Positions 38,901 to 51,009 of a DNA stretch of 64,000 nucleotides are shown in pieces. The DNA lies in contig QLIY01000582.1 in assembly GCA_003260075.1 (NCBI GenBank), positions 39,634-103,633 on the forward strand. The letters are read 5' to 3'. Source of the stretch: Phallusia mammillata. Taxonomy: Eukaryota > Chordata > Ascidiacea > Phlebobranchia > Ascidiidae. Numbering within the stretch: the stretch's first letter is position 1; the number at the start of each line of letters is the position of its first letter. Position numbers and translations under genes: made by a program. The notes beneath the pieces are model-generated. The model saw nothing but the letters and a program-made list of their open reading frames with translations. It ran no database searches and was not told the DNA's origin.

Positions 38901-40809
38901 ACTGCGACGCTACCAGATTCCAATGTAACGCCGGGACTGTAAAATGGTATTCTGGTATGTTACGTTAATGTTTTTTGCGGTTCGAAATAATTACGTAATA
39001 AGTTAGATCATTGCGGATTATTTTTCTAAATCTAACACATATTGATGATGAAACTATTTTGACAATTAGAAGCAAAGCAATTTAAAAATAATCCTATTTA
39101 ACACGTATAGTCCATATACGAAGTTGAAAGTTCCTTGATAACTTTCAGCTTGGGCAGAATTTAATTATGGATTAAAACGTTAGCACACTGATGCAAGTAT
39201 CACGTTAAGTTTGGCGTTTTCCAGGACAAAGAAAAAAAGTTAGCGTGGCTTTGTCGGAAGTTTGTGATGGAAAAGTGAATTGTCTCGATAAATCGGATGA
39301 AAAAAATTGCAGCAACAAGACACATTTTTACTGCAACAACGAAAATCCTTTGTTTGTCGACAGACAAAAGGTAACAAAAAAGCATCAGTCATGCGTTTCT
39401 TGCGTGTTTATCTTGTTATTACTCACGTTTAACCTTTTCGTCTTGATATAAATTTGGAAATGACAAAGTTTCTAAAAATAGCATTACGTCTCGATGCCAT
39501 CTACTAACTTTCATCTCAACAGGTGCTTGATGGTCGAATTGACTGCACCGATTTATCCGATGAATGCCCTGAGGAATTCGGCGCCACGCACACGGTGTCT
39601 TCAAAAACAGACATGATTGCGTCTCCGGGACTCCGAGCGTTTGTGTGGATCATGGCCATACTGGCGTTGCTAGGCAACTGCACTGTTGTGGTAATCACGT
39701 CCAGATATCTATACTCGGTGCGTCACAAGAAAAACGCCTCATCTATCGCTGCCATCAACAACATCCTTATCATTAACCTTGCGATTGCAGATTTTATGAT
39801 GGGACTGTGCTTGATTATTATTGGTGTGAAATCAGTTCAATTCTCGGGTCAGTACTGCTTACGCGACCGACCTTGGCGGGCCAGTAGTGCGTGTAATGCA
39901 ATCGGCGTTATAACGACTCTTTCCAGTGAAGCATCGGTGTTGACCCTCATTTGCTTAACCTCTTATCGGCTATACGGTGTTTTTCGCCCGTTTAAGAGTC
40001 GAGACATGCAGGTCCGTTGGGTTTTTGTGTGGATTTCTATTACATGGCTTGTTTCGCTCCTAATAGCACTTCTCCCGATATCACGCGCCCTTGCGCCACA
40101 AATGGTCACAGACATGTTAATTCCTAGCACGCCATATTTTAAAACTGGCTCAGTGAAACTTTTTGAACTACATCAGTATGCTCTGCGTTTAACTGCTCTT
40201 CGTTCCATTTCGCGGCACTTATTTGTCCCAACCGATTGGCACGATCTGGTTCACTTTATAAACGATAAGTTCCCGGACAAAGCATTTAAACCGCTTGGCT
40301 TTCATGGCTTTTACAGCGCCAATGGCGTTTGTATGCCAAAATTTTATCGCCTTCATGGCGACGGTCCCGATTTCAACATCTACTCTTCGGTGGTAATCAC
40401 ATTTAACTTTATAGCCTTGCTTTTTATTCTTGCCTCCTACATTGCAATTTACAAGCATTCGACCAAGTCCAACCATGTAAGAAACAAAGCGCAAAGTGGA
40501 AACAAAACCATGCAACGGAAAATATCCATTCTTATTGCTACCGACTTTTGCTGCTGGCTTCCGATCTGCATCATGACTTTTCTCAGCATGTCTGGTATGG
40601 TTATTCCCTCTTATGCGTACGCCTTTTCAGCAATCATCCTACTGCCCATCAACAGCGCCTTGAATCCAATTATCTATTCTAACACACTGCCGATTGTTAT
40701 TACTTTCATACGCCAGTTGCGTGGAAAGGTGGCGGCGATACAGCAATTGGCCAATCAGCCATCTACTGAACAAACCCTTGTTCGTTCCCAGGTCACGTCA
40801 ACAGTCTGA
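35300..40809 (+). CDS. GPCR with about 13 LDLa repeats and rhodopsin-type 7TM (GRL101-like)
   Basis: Exons 35300-35354, 35643-35813, 37241-38528, 38591-38693, 38759-38954, 39225-39370, 39523-40809; 1081 residues, phases consistent. The first exon gives a signal peptide (MNCQWFATVLALFIWECQ). Then come about 13 LDL-receptor class A repeats, each with Cys and a CxDGSDE-type calcium motif (for example DCLDGSDE, NCGDCSDE, DCTDLSDEC). From about residue 690 there are seven TM segments: TM1 with LLGNCTVVV, TM2 with NLAIADFMMG, TM6 with FCCWLP, TM7 with NSALNPIIYS. The second extracellular loop is very long, about 97 residues. Known: snail GRL101 joins LDLa repeats, leucine-rich repeats and a 7TM; relaxin receptors have one LDLa. 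Here no leucine-rich repeats are seen. SYR (39961-39969) stands where DRY is usual. Intron 2 carries 47 G in a row. Plasma membrane; ligand unknown. Confidence 0.88.
35853..35899 (+). repeat. Poly-G tract of 47 bases
   Basis: 47 consecutive G on the plus strand inside intron 2 of the LDLa-GPCR gene, 39 bases after the donor at 35814. It could form stacked G-quadruplexes, or be a sequencing or assembly artefact. Confidence 0.95.
35900..37240. other. Rest of intron 2 of the LDLa-GPCR gene
   Basis: 1.3 kb of AT-rich intron. Pieces near 36200-36370 and 36950-37010 share GGTTAGGGCTTTT or AACCCTA-type motifs with other repeats of the window, such as 30050-30130 and 50180-50420. No clear element ends and no exon seen. 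Confidence 0.35.
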
Positions 40810-41941
40810 ATCAGAGGTCGAAAACCCCAGGCTCGTCAGCCAAGGGTGGATCTTCTGTTCAATGCGTCTGACTCTCAGACAAATCTCAGACAAAGTTTCC
40901 ATTTCCTAACGCAGAAGTGTTGACTTAACACAAAACCAATCTTTTTGAGCACTTTAATTCATACGTTTTAGTGTTTAAAGTAAAAAATGTAGTGTATGCC
41001 TCTTACGAAACTAACCATTCGAAAATCCCGACCCCTGGTCTAAAGTGTCACCACTCAATATGTGTGCAAACTGAAATCTTTTGTTCAACATTAATTAACT
41101 GAGGAAATTTTTAAGTTTAAAAAGTAATTGCGGCGTGTGGCGTTATATGCCCTTAATGTCTTGTTGATAGTAGGTTTCCATAACTTATGTTGTCAATGCA
41201 AGTAAACTCGTTAAGGATCACCGAACACATAATTTTCATGTTAAAAAGGATTTTCCGGACTTCATGACTGGCATTTTTGATAATTGGTCGTTTTACATAC
41301 TTGGTTCGGTAATGTTTACTTTTTTAATGTAAGTGAACTTAAGTAAAGTTTGATCGGGGGAGACAAACATAAAAATGAATATCTTTTTGCGAAATTTTAG
41401 TGTATCACCAGTTATCATTATTCTTTCATAAGTCACCGGCTCATCATGATGTATTTCCCAGTTTATTGTGCGCGTTTTATTTAGGAGTAAATTGTGATTT
41501 TCGAAACAATATGAAAATAAGGTTATCGAGGTGGGAGACGTTTGTACTCTATTGTTTCTATTTACTATGCGCTTTTCATGTGCACTTTACTTCCTAGTTT
41601 TAAAAGCTTTTGTTTGGTATTGACATGACCTGTTTTTAAAATGCACATAACCAGTTTTATGATTTAAATGTTTGCCTTTTAATTGATCGGGTATATTCAT
41701 ATGCATTGTTTTGCACCTTTAAACTCCTGTTGGACAACCAACTGCTGTGCCGTGAGCGAAGTGCGAGATGTAAACAAAATATAAACGCGAAAAAGATAAG
41801 ACCAGCACGTGAAAACATCTGCTAACTGGGCAAATAACTATTATACGACGAAAAACATAGCACTATACACACAACTGTACAAACTGTCAGATCACAACAT
41901 CTGAAAAAACAAACTGTCAAAATCACTTTGTCAACTCTTGC
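40810..41941. other. Intergenic region between convergent genes
   Basis: Separates the 3' ends of the plus-strand GPCR and the minus-strand ZP gene, so it mainly holds two 3' UTRs. A minus-strand AATAAA (plus-strand TTTATT near 41478) could serve the ZP gene. Nothing else recognised. Confidence 0.35.
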
Positions 41942-44900
41942 TTACAGCTCATGTGCTCCTTTGTATTTACGTTTGTACCGAGTTTTTCTAGAGAACATGG
42001 CAAACATGAGACCGACGGTAACTAGTAGAATAATGGACGCTGCGGCGAATAGAATGTAATCTCCCACTGTATTTTCTTGTTTTTCATCTTCCATTGAAAG
42101 CCCAACTCCGTCACGTGATTCAACTCGCCACGGTTTTTCGCTCCTGACTGAAGAAAAAGAAAACGCTTTTGCAGTAATTTGATGACTATTTAAGAAAACG
42201 CTTTTGCAGTAATTTGATGACCATTTAAGGGGAAATATCGCTTTCACACACAAATGCCTAATGTTTTTGTGGTTTATTCGACAGCGGTTCAGAAATCTAA
42301 TATTCTTTGAGGTAGGTTGCCGACTTTTGTGACAACTAATTACAAATTCCAGCAAAGTAAAATGTTTGTTTGCAGTTAAAAATTGCCTAACACAAGCAAA
42401 TAAAACGATTTGGTTTGTTGCAAGCAGGTAACTTACGTTTGCAAGATTTCTGATCATTTTGAAGAACATAACCGACTGAGCACGAACACAGAACGTGGCC
42501 AAGATCATCTTCGCTGCACATGTGAGCACAGCCTCCGTTTATCTTTACAACAGGAAAAGAACTTTAAAACAGTCGCATAATGCTTTTAAGCAGTGACCTG
42601 CAACCTTTTTTTATCTTTAACGTATGACAAGATTAGGCCGCGGACCGCACCTTTGCTTTTTGCATACTATAGTATAGTTTACAAACATTTTACAGCTACA
42701 AGGGATTTTAATCGTATGAAATACAATCTTCTCCGCTGACTGCACAACCTTTATTTAATAGCCCGCAGATTGCTTTCGCCTGTTTGAAAGTACAAAACAT
42801 TACGACCAATTTCTTGTAGTCCAACTTGAATAATGTGCACTTTGCTGGAGACTAACAGGCTTAAATTAAGTTTTGTAGAAATTTTGGGCCAAAGCGTTCA
42901 TGTTCGCAAACTTTCGTGATAAAAACATAATAAGCGTAGTGCAAAGAAAAGGTGCAAATATGGTTTTGGTTCAAATTGAAAAACTATAACTTAGAACACT
43001 GACAGCTTATGTTGTTATTTTTCTTACAAATTCTGCAGACGAATTATTTCAATGCAATACCAACTGTGGTTACCGTTGTTGTTTCGATGGTGTGAACGGA
43101 AACGCTTAGTTGCTACATAACGTAAGCTTAAAATGATGTTTCGTAAACTTATGACAGTTATTACGTGTTTAGTCAACTACAAGCGTTTTATGATAAATGT
43201 AAATTTTAAATCAAAAATTTGCACAGTATTTTAAAAGCGTTCTGATCCAGAGTTTATGAAAATATAATATTCTAAAAAAGTAGTTTCTTTAAAAAAAGTA
43301 CTCCTATTTTTAATTAGGCAAAACGTTGGTCAAACTAACTTTTCCACATGCTGTTCCGAATCCTCGTATTCTTACAGGTCCTACAGTAATCAGATGACTT
43401 TGTATTGACCTCTTGCGTCTGGCTTCTGACAGGCCCACGCAATTCTGCTCGTCAAAACGTAAATTGATCATCAAAATAGACCTCGTAACTTAATGAAAAA
43501 TACCTTGGACGTGCATGTATCGTTTAGCACTGTATCGCAAACCGCCACATCGCAATGAAGATACACCATTTGTTTAGCCAGAGTGAGGCCTGCCCATGTA
43601 AAAGCTTTTACAGCAAATCGAGCTTGAGAAGAGTAGTAATTTTCATAAAGAAGCACGGAAGTAGAATCACTAAGATTCGCAGCGCAACTAAAAATATTAC
43701 ATATTTGTGGTTATTATTTGATTACTTAAGATAAACATAAATTCTTAGCTGAAAACTGAAGCCTTGAAGCGCTAATGTGAAGCAGAGACCACGGCACACT
43801 TATTAAGAAAATAATAGTACGTGAGACCAATTAAAGAAGTTATACCGATTTATACCGGGCTCCCAAACATTCCCATATATGCCATGTTAAATGTAGACCT
43901 ACGTAGGTTATATATAGACCTTAAAATCTAAATAGCTTACCCACTGGCGATAATGGCGTACTGTCGTGCGCCAGTTGAATCACTAGTTGGTGTCGCCCAA
44001 CATGTGACTGCCTGAAAAACATTTTGACCGTTAGTGTACCGCAGTATTTTAGAAGTTCTTTTGTTTCTTGGGTGGCTGTTATTGTAATCGACAACAAAAC
44101 AGAAAAACGGTATAGTCAATCTTGTAAGTTACACTGGGTAGTTTAAAAACCTAAAAACCGCTGTGTACCATATAACATTTGAAAAATCCCATTTTACAAC
44201 GTCACTGCACATGTGCGCTAACAAAATCAAAATTATGATTTTTGTGAGATTGATAACGATTTCGTTACTAACATGAAAAAAATATTCTGCAGATGCATCA
44301 TCCAAGATTATCATGCATATTGTGCATACAATATGTATATAAACCTGAGTGTGGAAAGCATGACACTGGACTTACCTGCAGCACAAGGTAATTCGCATTT
44401 CCATCGGTAAATGTCAGACCAACGTAAATGTAAGATGGTACGGTAAGAGTGAGATCGCCCGCTACCGGCACGGAAAAAGTTGAATCGTTAAAAAGGGCCA
44501 TGGCAATCGCAAGTTCGACCGAGACAGGCGTGAAGGACAAACTAGAAGATCTAATTGCAAACAAAAAAACAGTAATAATTATTTCGACCACGCTCGTAAA
44601 ATTACCAACTTACGATACATGACAGATTCCAGATTGGAAAGTTTTATTTTTGCGCGAAGGATATTTTTTTCGTCAAAATAATTGCGCGGATTTTTGCGCG
44701 GAATTACAATTTTCTGCGCGGATTGATAGACTTTTGATTCACAGGTGGATTTAACGATTACCGCAATTTGTATGTAACGCGTGCAAGACTATCCAGCCGA
44801 CAAAAAGAACAACTAAATAAAGTAATAAACACTGGGGTCCGCGGTCCTTTAGGGGTCCGTGAGGCAATTTTGGGGGGACCGCGAGGCGGTGAAGTAGCTT

Positions 44901-47459
44901 CTATTATCTTATTTGGCGTCGGTTTGTGCCACTAAATAAGTTTCAATCAAAGTAGAGTTAAGAATCGACTGTCTCCATTGCTAAACAATGGCCTTTATTG
45001 AATGAGGGGGGGGGGATTTGGATGATTGTTATGCGCAATCCGGCATAACTTGCTAAAACCCTGCAATCAACTTTCGTTTTTATGAAATACACATTTAGGC
45101 TTAAGGACCGCGAGCCCTCGAAATAATGGCAAAGGGGCCGTTTTGAAAAAAATATGAAAAAGTTTGGGAACCACTGTGCTAGATTCTACAATTTTTCATT
45201 TTTATAACGATTCAAACATTTTGCTGATTTGTTTCATGGGGATAGTTTGTGATTGCCAAACTCCTCTTAACTGTTTTTAATTATTTGTCATGCAGAAAAC
45301 ATTATTTCATGTAACTTGCCCAGCCGACAGTCACTTTAATGGGGGGGGGGGGGGTTCGACAAGTTTCGATGTGCTTGACTGATTTGCGTGGATTGTTCGT
45401 GAAATAAGGCTTGTGACGACATAGAACTTCATTGTGCAACATAAATATAAAATTTTAAAGAAAGTTTATTGTAGTTACCTACGAAAGCTGTGCTAAGTTG
45501 CGCGGACAACATTTTTTTGCGTGGATTACACGTAAGAAGCCTAAATTTGCGCGGATTACAAGGGGAAATCCAAAATATTGCGCGGAGGATTTATCCTCCA
45601 TTCTTTCCAATCTGTAACAGATACAGATACACTGGACGTTTAGTTTTTCGTCGAAATGCAAGCTCGTATTGTCGCAAAACATCTTTGCTGACATAGGCTT
45701 TATTCGCTTTTGTTCTATTTTTAGTCTATTTATGTTTAACCCACAATAATATCCAATCTGTTAAAAGTCAAGAAGGTCCAGCGAGTTTATACTGTACTGA
45801 AAACCAGCAAGTGAGCAAGCCATGTTTTTCGGCAATTGGTCTAGATTGTTACCTTTCTATGTAGAACTCACCCGATTAAGATAAAATATTTATAAGCCTT
45901 TCTTTTTAACCTAAATTCAACAAAAACGGGACGTACTGCAAAGGCGCTGCCAGCTGTAAAGTCGATCGCACACCGAGCACGTAGATACAACTGAACCGGA
46001 AAGAAATATCCACTCCGCGTTGCGTGACTGGTTGGATGTTGGGATTTGCAAACGAGTTTATGGCGTAGTTGTATATTGAGTGGGTGGAGTTGCTCTAAAG
46101 ATAAACACAGACTATTGAGGTTTTCATCCCTCGTACAAACCATGTTGTGACAAAAAAAAATTACATCTGGTTTTAGTGTTTAAGCTGAAATAAAATATAC
46201 ACATTAACTACATATTTCTTTAATGATCTTATCTTCACCGAAAACAACAACAAAACTTCACACTCAAAAGTTTTAAAATAAAATCATTTTCTATGTTAAT
46301 TTCCAATTATTGGGCCAGGTTTGTGTCTTATTTCTACTCTATAGTAAATGCTGATTATGTTTTCGGTGCCTCTGCTTTACTTGCCGATTGGGTTGGTGAA
46401 CAGTCCGTAATATTGATCGTAAAAACGGTGTCATTTCCTTGTAATCTCGGAGTACATCCGCTTGCAACGTCGCTCATTGTGACGTTGGTCAATGTTGGGC
46501 TGGTTATTCCGATTTCCTCAGTCGAGTTATGTCCAAGGCACTGGACAGCGCATGCGCCCATTCTTTAAAAAAACAATGCGATTTTTAAACTTAAATGTGC
46601 TGTAGGTCGAATATAGTAACTGCTGAAGTTTTATTCAAGTTAACTCCACTGTATGTTTAAATGTTGCCAAACAAGACAAGAGTTATAATTGCGCCCAAAC
46701 ATTATTCTCTATCCCTCTCTTAAAAAAAAAAGTTTCATCTAAATTTTTAAGATTTTTTTTCAATATTTGCGATTTATTTACACAAATAGATTTATTTTGC
46801 ACCGGTGCTTAATATACTAAACATTTAACTGCATGTTCCCCGACTTAAATTATGTAGGGCACGAAATCTTTGTTTTACTGGCAGTTGCGTGTATGCGATA
46901 AATCTCTCCATTTTAATTTGATAAAAGAAGAGGGTTAAAAGTCAAGCACCTGGCTTCCACTGTGGCAGTTCCACAAGAAATACGTAGATCAGTAAAAGTG
47001 AGCAACGAGTTTTGATCAATAACTGGTGGTGGAGTGGTCGTAGTACACGCGGCTAAAACAAAATTATTTATTGTAAGCATTCGTAAGATTAATCATAAAG
47101 TAAGTACATTTTTTAAACGAAGGTTAGTGTTTAAATAAATAACAAAACAAACGGATTTTATACTCTACAGTTGTTACGTTAGTTTTTTTCTTAACACGGA
47201 ATCTTTTGTTGAACAAAGATTTGTATTTTTATTTGCATCACTATAACATACAAAATTAGGGTTTGAATTATAAACGTACCACAAGGGTTTGTACAAAACC
47301 AAGAAAGTGCACAATTTGTGTGTAATAAAAACCTAGTTTTCAGATGTCATTTGCAGCACAAATAATTGTACGCTTTTAACAATGTTATCTTCGCTTACTT
47401 GCTTCTGTTTCTCGCGGTATGACCAACCACCATGCCATGACGGTAAGTACCGTCAACAT
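41942..47459 (-). CDS. ZP-domain type I membrane protein with EGF domain
   Basis: Exons read right to left: 47459-47399, 47052-46950, 46562-46385, 46094-45928 (donor uncertain), 44550-44376, 44011-43941, 43687-43504, 43447-43340, 42542-42437, 42147-41942; 452 residues with stop TAA at 41942-41944. Short signal peptide MLTVLTVMAWWLVIP, Thr/Pro-rich start, ZP-N (LTFTDLRISCG onward), ZP-C with MALFNDSTFSVPV, CWATPTSDS and VYLHCDVAVCD. Then come the furin site RRKR (residues 323-326) followed by SIQSHLITVGPVRI, the classic external hydrophobic patch, an EGF domain (INGGCAHMCSEDD), one TM (415-437) and the basic tail SRKTRYKRKYKGAHEL. Known: ZP proteins are cut by furin, lose the patch and polymerise into egg coats or apical matrices. 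One intron uses a GC donor (46384-46383). A vitelline-coat role is possible but not shown. The start is the first Met before the hydrophobic stretch. Confidence 0.85.
42159..42226 (-). repeat. 34-bp tandem duplication at a splice acceptor
   Basis: Two adjacent copies of a 34-bp unit (42159-42192 and 42193-42226) differ by one base. They lie directly upstream of the last ZP exon on the minus strand, so a candidate branch-point stretch is present twice. Confidence 0.8.
44633..45613. mobile_element. Possible DNA element in ZP intron with nested MITE
   Basis: CAGATTGGAAAG at the left and its reverse complement CTTTCCAATCTG at the right bracket a region with several TTGCGCGGATT motifs near both ends. 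No clean target duplication. Inside, about 44830-45176 ends GTTTGGGAACCACTG, a typical hAT-type terminus, but its left end is degenerate. G runs of 10 and 14 bases lie at 45006-45015 and 45341-45354. Confidence 0.45.
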
Positions 47460-50123
47460 GCCTGAAAGTGAATCTTCACCAATGTCAACAGCAGGTCATC
47501 CGACTATATTCCAAGCACAGGAGAACAAACGCCTATACTACAGAATGCAAGTTCTGCATCGGCTGATTTTGCTTATTAACCAATACAGGTAAGCATGCGA
47601 AATGTTACCTGTGGCAAATATTGTGGGAAACAATGCTGTATCTGGTCTTTTTTTCAAGTTTCGATCTACTTCCGCGTCCGGTGTTTAGACTGCGCCCCGC
47701 TGAATCAAAGCGCTGACATTGTAACTGCATCCGTTAAACTGCGTCGGTTCACAATTGTTCGTTTATGGTTGTGCCTTTTGTTTTATGCGCCTTATCATTT
47801 TCAATTTCTATCCTTCAACGTCTCCAAAAAAAATTAAACTAAACTTTGTAATAACTAACGTGAAACGATCTGAAAATGCTGCATTGCGTTATTGGGAAGG
47901 ATTAATAGGCAGTGCTTTAGTTTTTTACACAATTCTTATCCTGCCTGCTAAAAAGAGTTTAAATCCACCAATATTGGTTTGAAGTAAATTGCCCCTTTAA
48001 AAAAAAAATTAACCGCGCCATCTATACGCCTGGCGCTTGTTTTGTAAACTGTAAACATCCACTCGCGACCTAATTTTACACGCTTTGTGCCCCAAAATTA
48101 TTTCATCTTGGGGCATAATTGACGTTCTTAAAGCATCGCTGCAGCGTTATTCGTTTTTGTCCGTATCATGAGTTTGTACCTCGTCAGTCATTTCACAAAA
48201 AAAGATAAAAAAAACATGCCAAATCAAGCAGTCGCTTAAAAGAACCAAACATAGGAAACAGTCAATAGAAGCTAGAAATAAGCATTTACGTGTAAATTTT
48301 CGTGCACCTAAAACTCTGTAGTACAGCGCTCGAGTTACAGGTTTATGTTAATGTTTGCTCGTGTGTGTGATATATATTACGCCTCGCCACAAATTAAAAG
48401 GGTACCACTCAGTGGTGGCATTAAAATTTGTGTTAGTCGGTATTATCATAAAAGTCATATTTTTCAGCCGGTTCATTGACAGTAAATCCATTGACAGTAA
48501 CCAGGAATGCTAACCGGTTCGCTGATCTCATCAAATTTCGTGAGACGGTTCTAGGGGGGGGGGTACCCACCGCTGGTACCACCGTCCTTAACCTTCCAAG
48601 CACATGTGTTTGTCAGGACAAAGTCATAGAAACTCCCAAACAGGTGTAGTGGACCGTGACGCAAAACGTTCAAGTTGTGTAAAGTATCAATGTTACGTCA
48701 TATTTCGCATTCGATTTTGTGTCCAAAGTTGGTTGTGTTCGTTTGATTGCCTGGTGTACTTCGGTCAGGAATTTTTATTGTTTTATACGTGGTAGCGAAA
48801 ACAACTTTTGGTTGTTTTGATTTCGCCTTAAGCAACTGGACAACAAAACTCATGTCAAGAATAATAGTCACAGGAGCTACTCACATAAACTTCAACCTTT
48901 AGCGTTGTGTACAAATGACTTTACACCCTGACGACCTTGACAACGGCTCGTGTACGCTGATTAATTATTTCTTATACATTGGACTCTCACGGCTATATAA
49001 GTCAGATAATTTCATGCAAAAAATTAGTGGTTTCAGTGGTTACTTTGGACTCCAAAGTTTGGAGTGTCAAAAGGTTTTAGGAAACGGTTTAGTTTTTTAA
49101 GAGATTTGTCGCCTTTGTCGCTGTCTAGTTTGTATAGGCTAAATTAAAACTCGAAGGTTATGTTTTTGTGATTGGAGTCTTCGTCATTTTAAGAATCACT
49201 ATTGTTTAACTTTAAACAAACGTAGATACCTTTTAGGAGTCAGATAAACGGAGTTAACGCTTGTTTAACTTTAATTGCCATCAATAAATTTGCTGAAGTA
49301 TAGGCTACACAGGTGTCCTGCACTTCGGTTTGTTTGTTTTTTACTTCTTGACAAAAGAAAGCAACACGCTGATATAAGCAAGCACAAGTCAAATAGAAGG
49401 ATTAGAAATAAGGATTACAACAAAAGAGCTGAAATAAAGCGATTGTATATATACCACGAATAAAAGCGTTTAATTATACACATGTGCCCTTGTGATTGGC
49501 TCGTACACCAATAATGCAAAAAGCAGCGTCCAGTCACAGCACAGGGCAAAACATAGGCCTATGGTTACGGTTAAAACACGTAAACCCCAGATCACAAAGT
49601 CGCACACCTACATCTAAATTAACTGTGACAGAAAATATTGAAAAGTTCAAATGTGATATTGATAAGTCGAGTCGAAACCAGCTAATTTCGTCAACTATTG
49701 CAAAATTTGCACGAAATAATGTCGCAATCGGTCTCAGTAGGCTAGCTACTCATCAGTTAAGACGATTTTTAGGTCTAATTAAAAATGGTTAGCAACGAAA
49801 TCCTTAAAATAGTCTTGTTTAGCGCACAAACATCAACAAGTCTGTGTGTTTACGCATTTTCAGCAGTAGCCTATAGTTTGTAAAAGAATGTGACAAAACC
49901 AATGCAAGTTGGTGACTCGCATAAACTAAAATTTAGTTTATTTAGTTACTAAATCATCGGAAAATAAGTTCATGCGGTAAAGTCAAATTTATTTCCCTTT
50001 TGGTGACTTGTTATACCAATCCAATATTGAAATACCTAGGCGGCCAAACTCTATAGAAAATAGATTGGCTGTTTGATAGATAGACTTTGTAGGCGGCTAG
50101 GCCTATAATAAACTCTAAAACTC
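47460..50123. other. Intergenic region between divergent ZP and ALDH genes
   Basis: No gene supported. Near 48507-48553 there is a stretch related to 15817-15867 (GGTTCGCTGATCTCAT core, then GTGAGACGGTT), followed by a run of 10 G (48554-48563). The region should contain the ZP promoter at its left end. Several short open frames lack splice or domain support. Confidence 0.4.
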
Positions 50124-50505
50124 GGGCTACTCTAAAATACGCAATCTACTAACACAAACTAACTAAGATGTTGTCGGTTAGGGCTATTAGGGTCAGGGTG
50201 AGGGTTTGTGGTACAAATAACTTTATAATTTAATTTCAGATGCCTTTCAGGTCTAATTTTCTCACAAGTGTCAACATGCGGTACCATACACTGTTTAGTA
50301 CCACTCTCAACACATAAGAGAATATTAAGCCCAAACTGGACATCTAAAAGTAAATTATAGTGTCATTTTTTTTATAAACCTTCACCCAGACCCTAAAAGC
50401 CCTAACCGTCAACATTTTTTAAGGTTGCATACGTTTTATAAGTAGATTGCGTACAGATTGCGTAGATTGCGTAGATTGCGTAGATTGCGTATTTTAGAGG
50501 AGCCC
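50124..50505. mobile_element. MITE-like element with minisatellite near its right end
   Basis: The left end GGGCTACTCTAAAATACGC pairs with the inverted right end GCGTATTTTAGAGGAGCCC. Inner sequences also pair (GGTTAGGGCT with AGCCCTAACC). Just inside the right end the 9-bp unit GTAGATTGC is repeated about five times (50441-50490). No target duplication was identified. Confidence 0.6.
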
Positions 50506-50963
50506 ATAATAAACCCACCGCAAGATGACGCTAAGAGTATGATAACTTTCGTGCACGCCGTCGAGAAAAAAGAAACTTAAAAAATAAATGTCCATTCAAC
50601 AATGAATGACATTTTTCGCGACAGGGTTAGTGCGAGCTGTGAGGTGTTAAGTGATGCTGGAATGGTTACAGTTTGGGCGAATGTATGTGTTCTGCACGTG
50701 CGCCTGTGATGCGCATTTGTAGTTCTAATTGGACAAGACAGGGGCGTGACTATTTGGACGGTTGTGTTTGGGTTTTCGCGCGTCCATTGATGTAAAATGT
50801 TTGTTGCGTTGTTGAACATGTGAATCAAAGTCGTTGACTAACAACAGTTTTTTTGATATTCTTAATGTTTAGTTAGCAGAAAAGGAGTTAAGGAGCGTAA
50901 ACAAAAATTGTAAAGTGTATTTTTATGTGGGGGTTTTCTGCAAGGCAATTATTCTTTGGAATT

Positions 50964-50975
50964 TGTAATTTTCAG
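50964..50975 (+). promoter_or_regulatory. Candidate splice acceptor in ALDH 5' leader
   Basis: TGTAATTTTCAG ends 34 bases before the ATG at 51010. It could end a 5' UTR intron or take a trans-spliced leader, which tunicates are known to use. The sequence alone cannot tell. Confidence 0.35.
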
Positions 50976-51009
50976 GCACTTCAATTAGATTCGTCTTTAA
51001 AAGAGTACA

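Noticed and set aside
41942-42529. A single 195-residue minus-strand open frame
   Set aside because: It runs through an intron. The ZP model splices 42437-42542 to 41942-42147 with a good donor, acceptor and an EGF domain, so only its last part is real protein.
47595-49792. Several 60-100-codon open frames between the ZP and ALDH genes
   Set aside because: No domain, no signal peptide with partner exons, no splice support; expected by chance in AT-rich DNA of this length.
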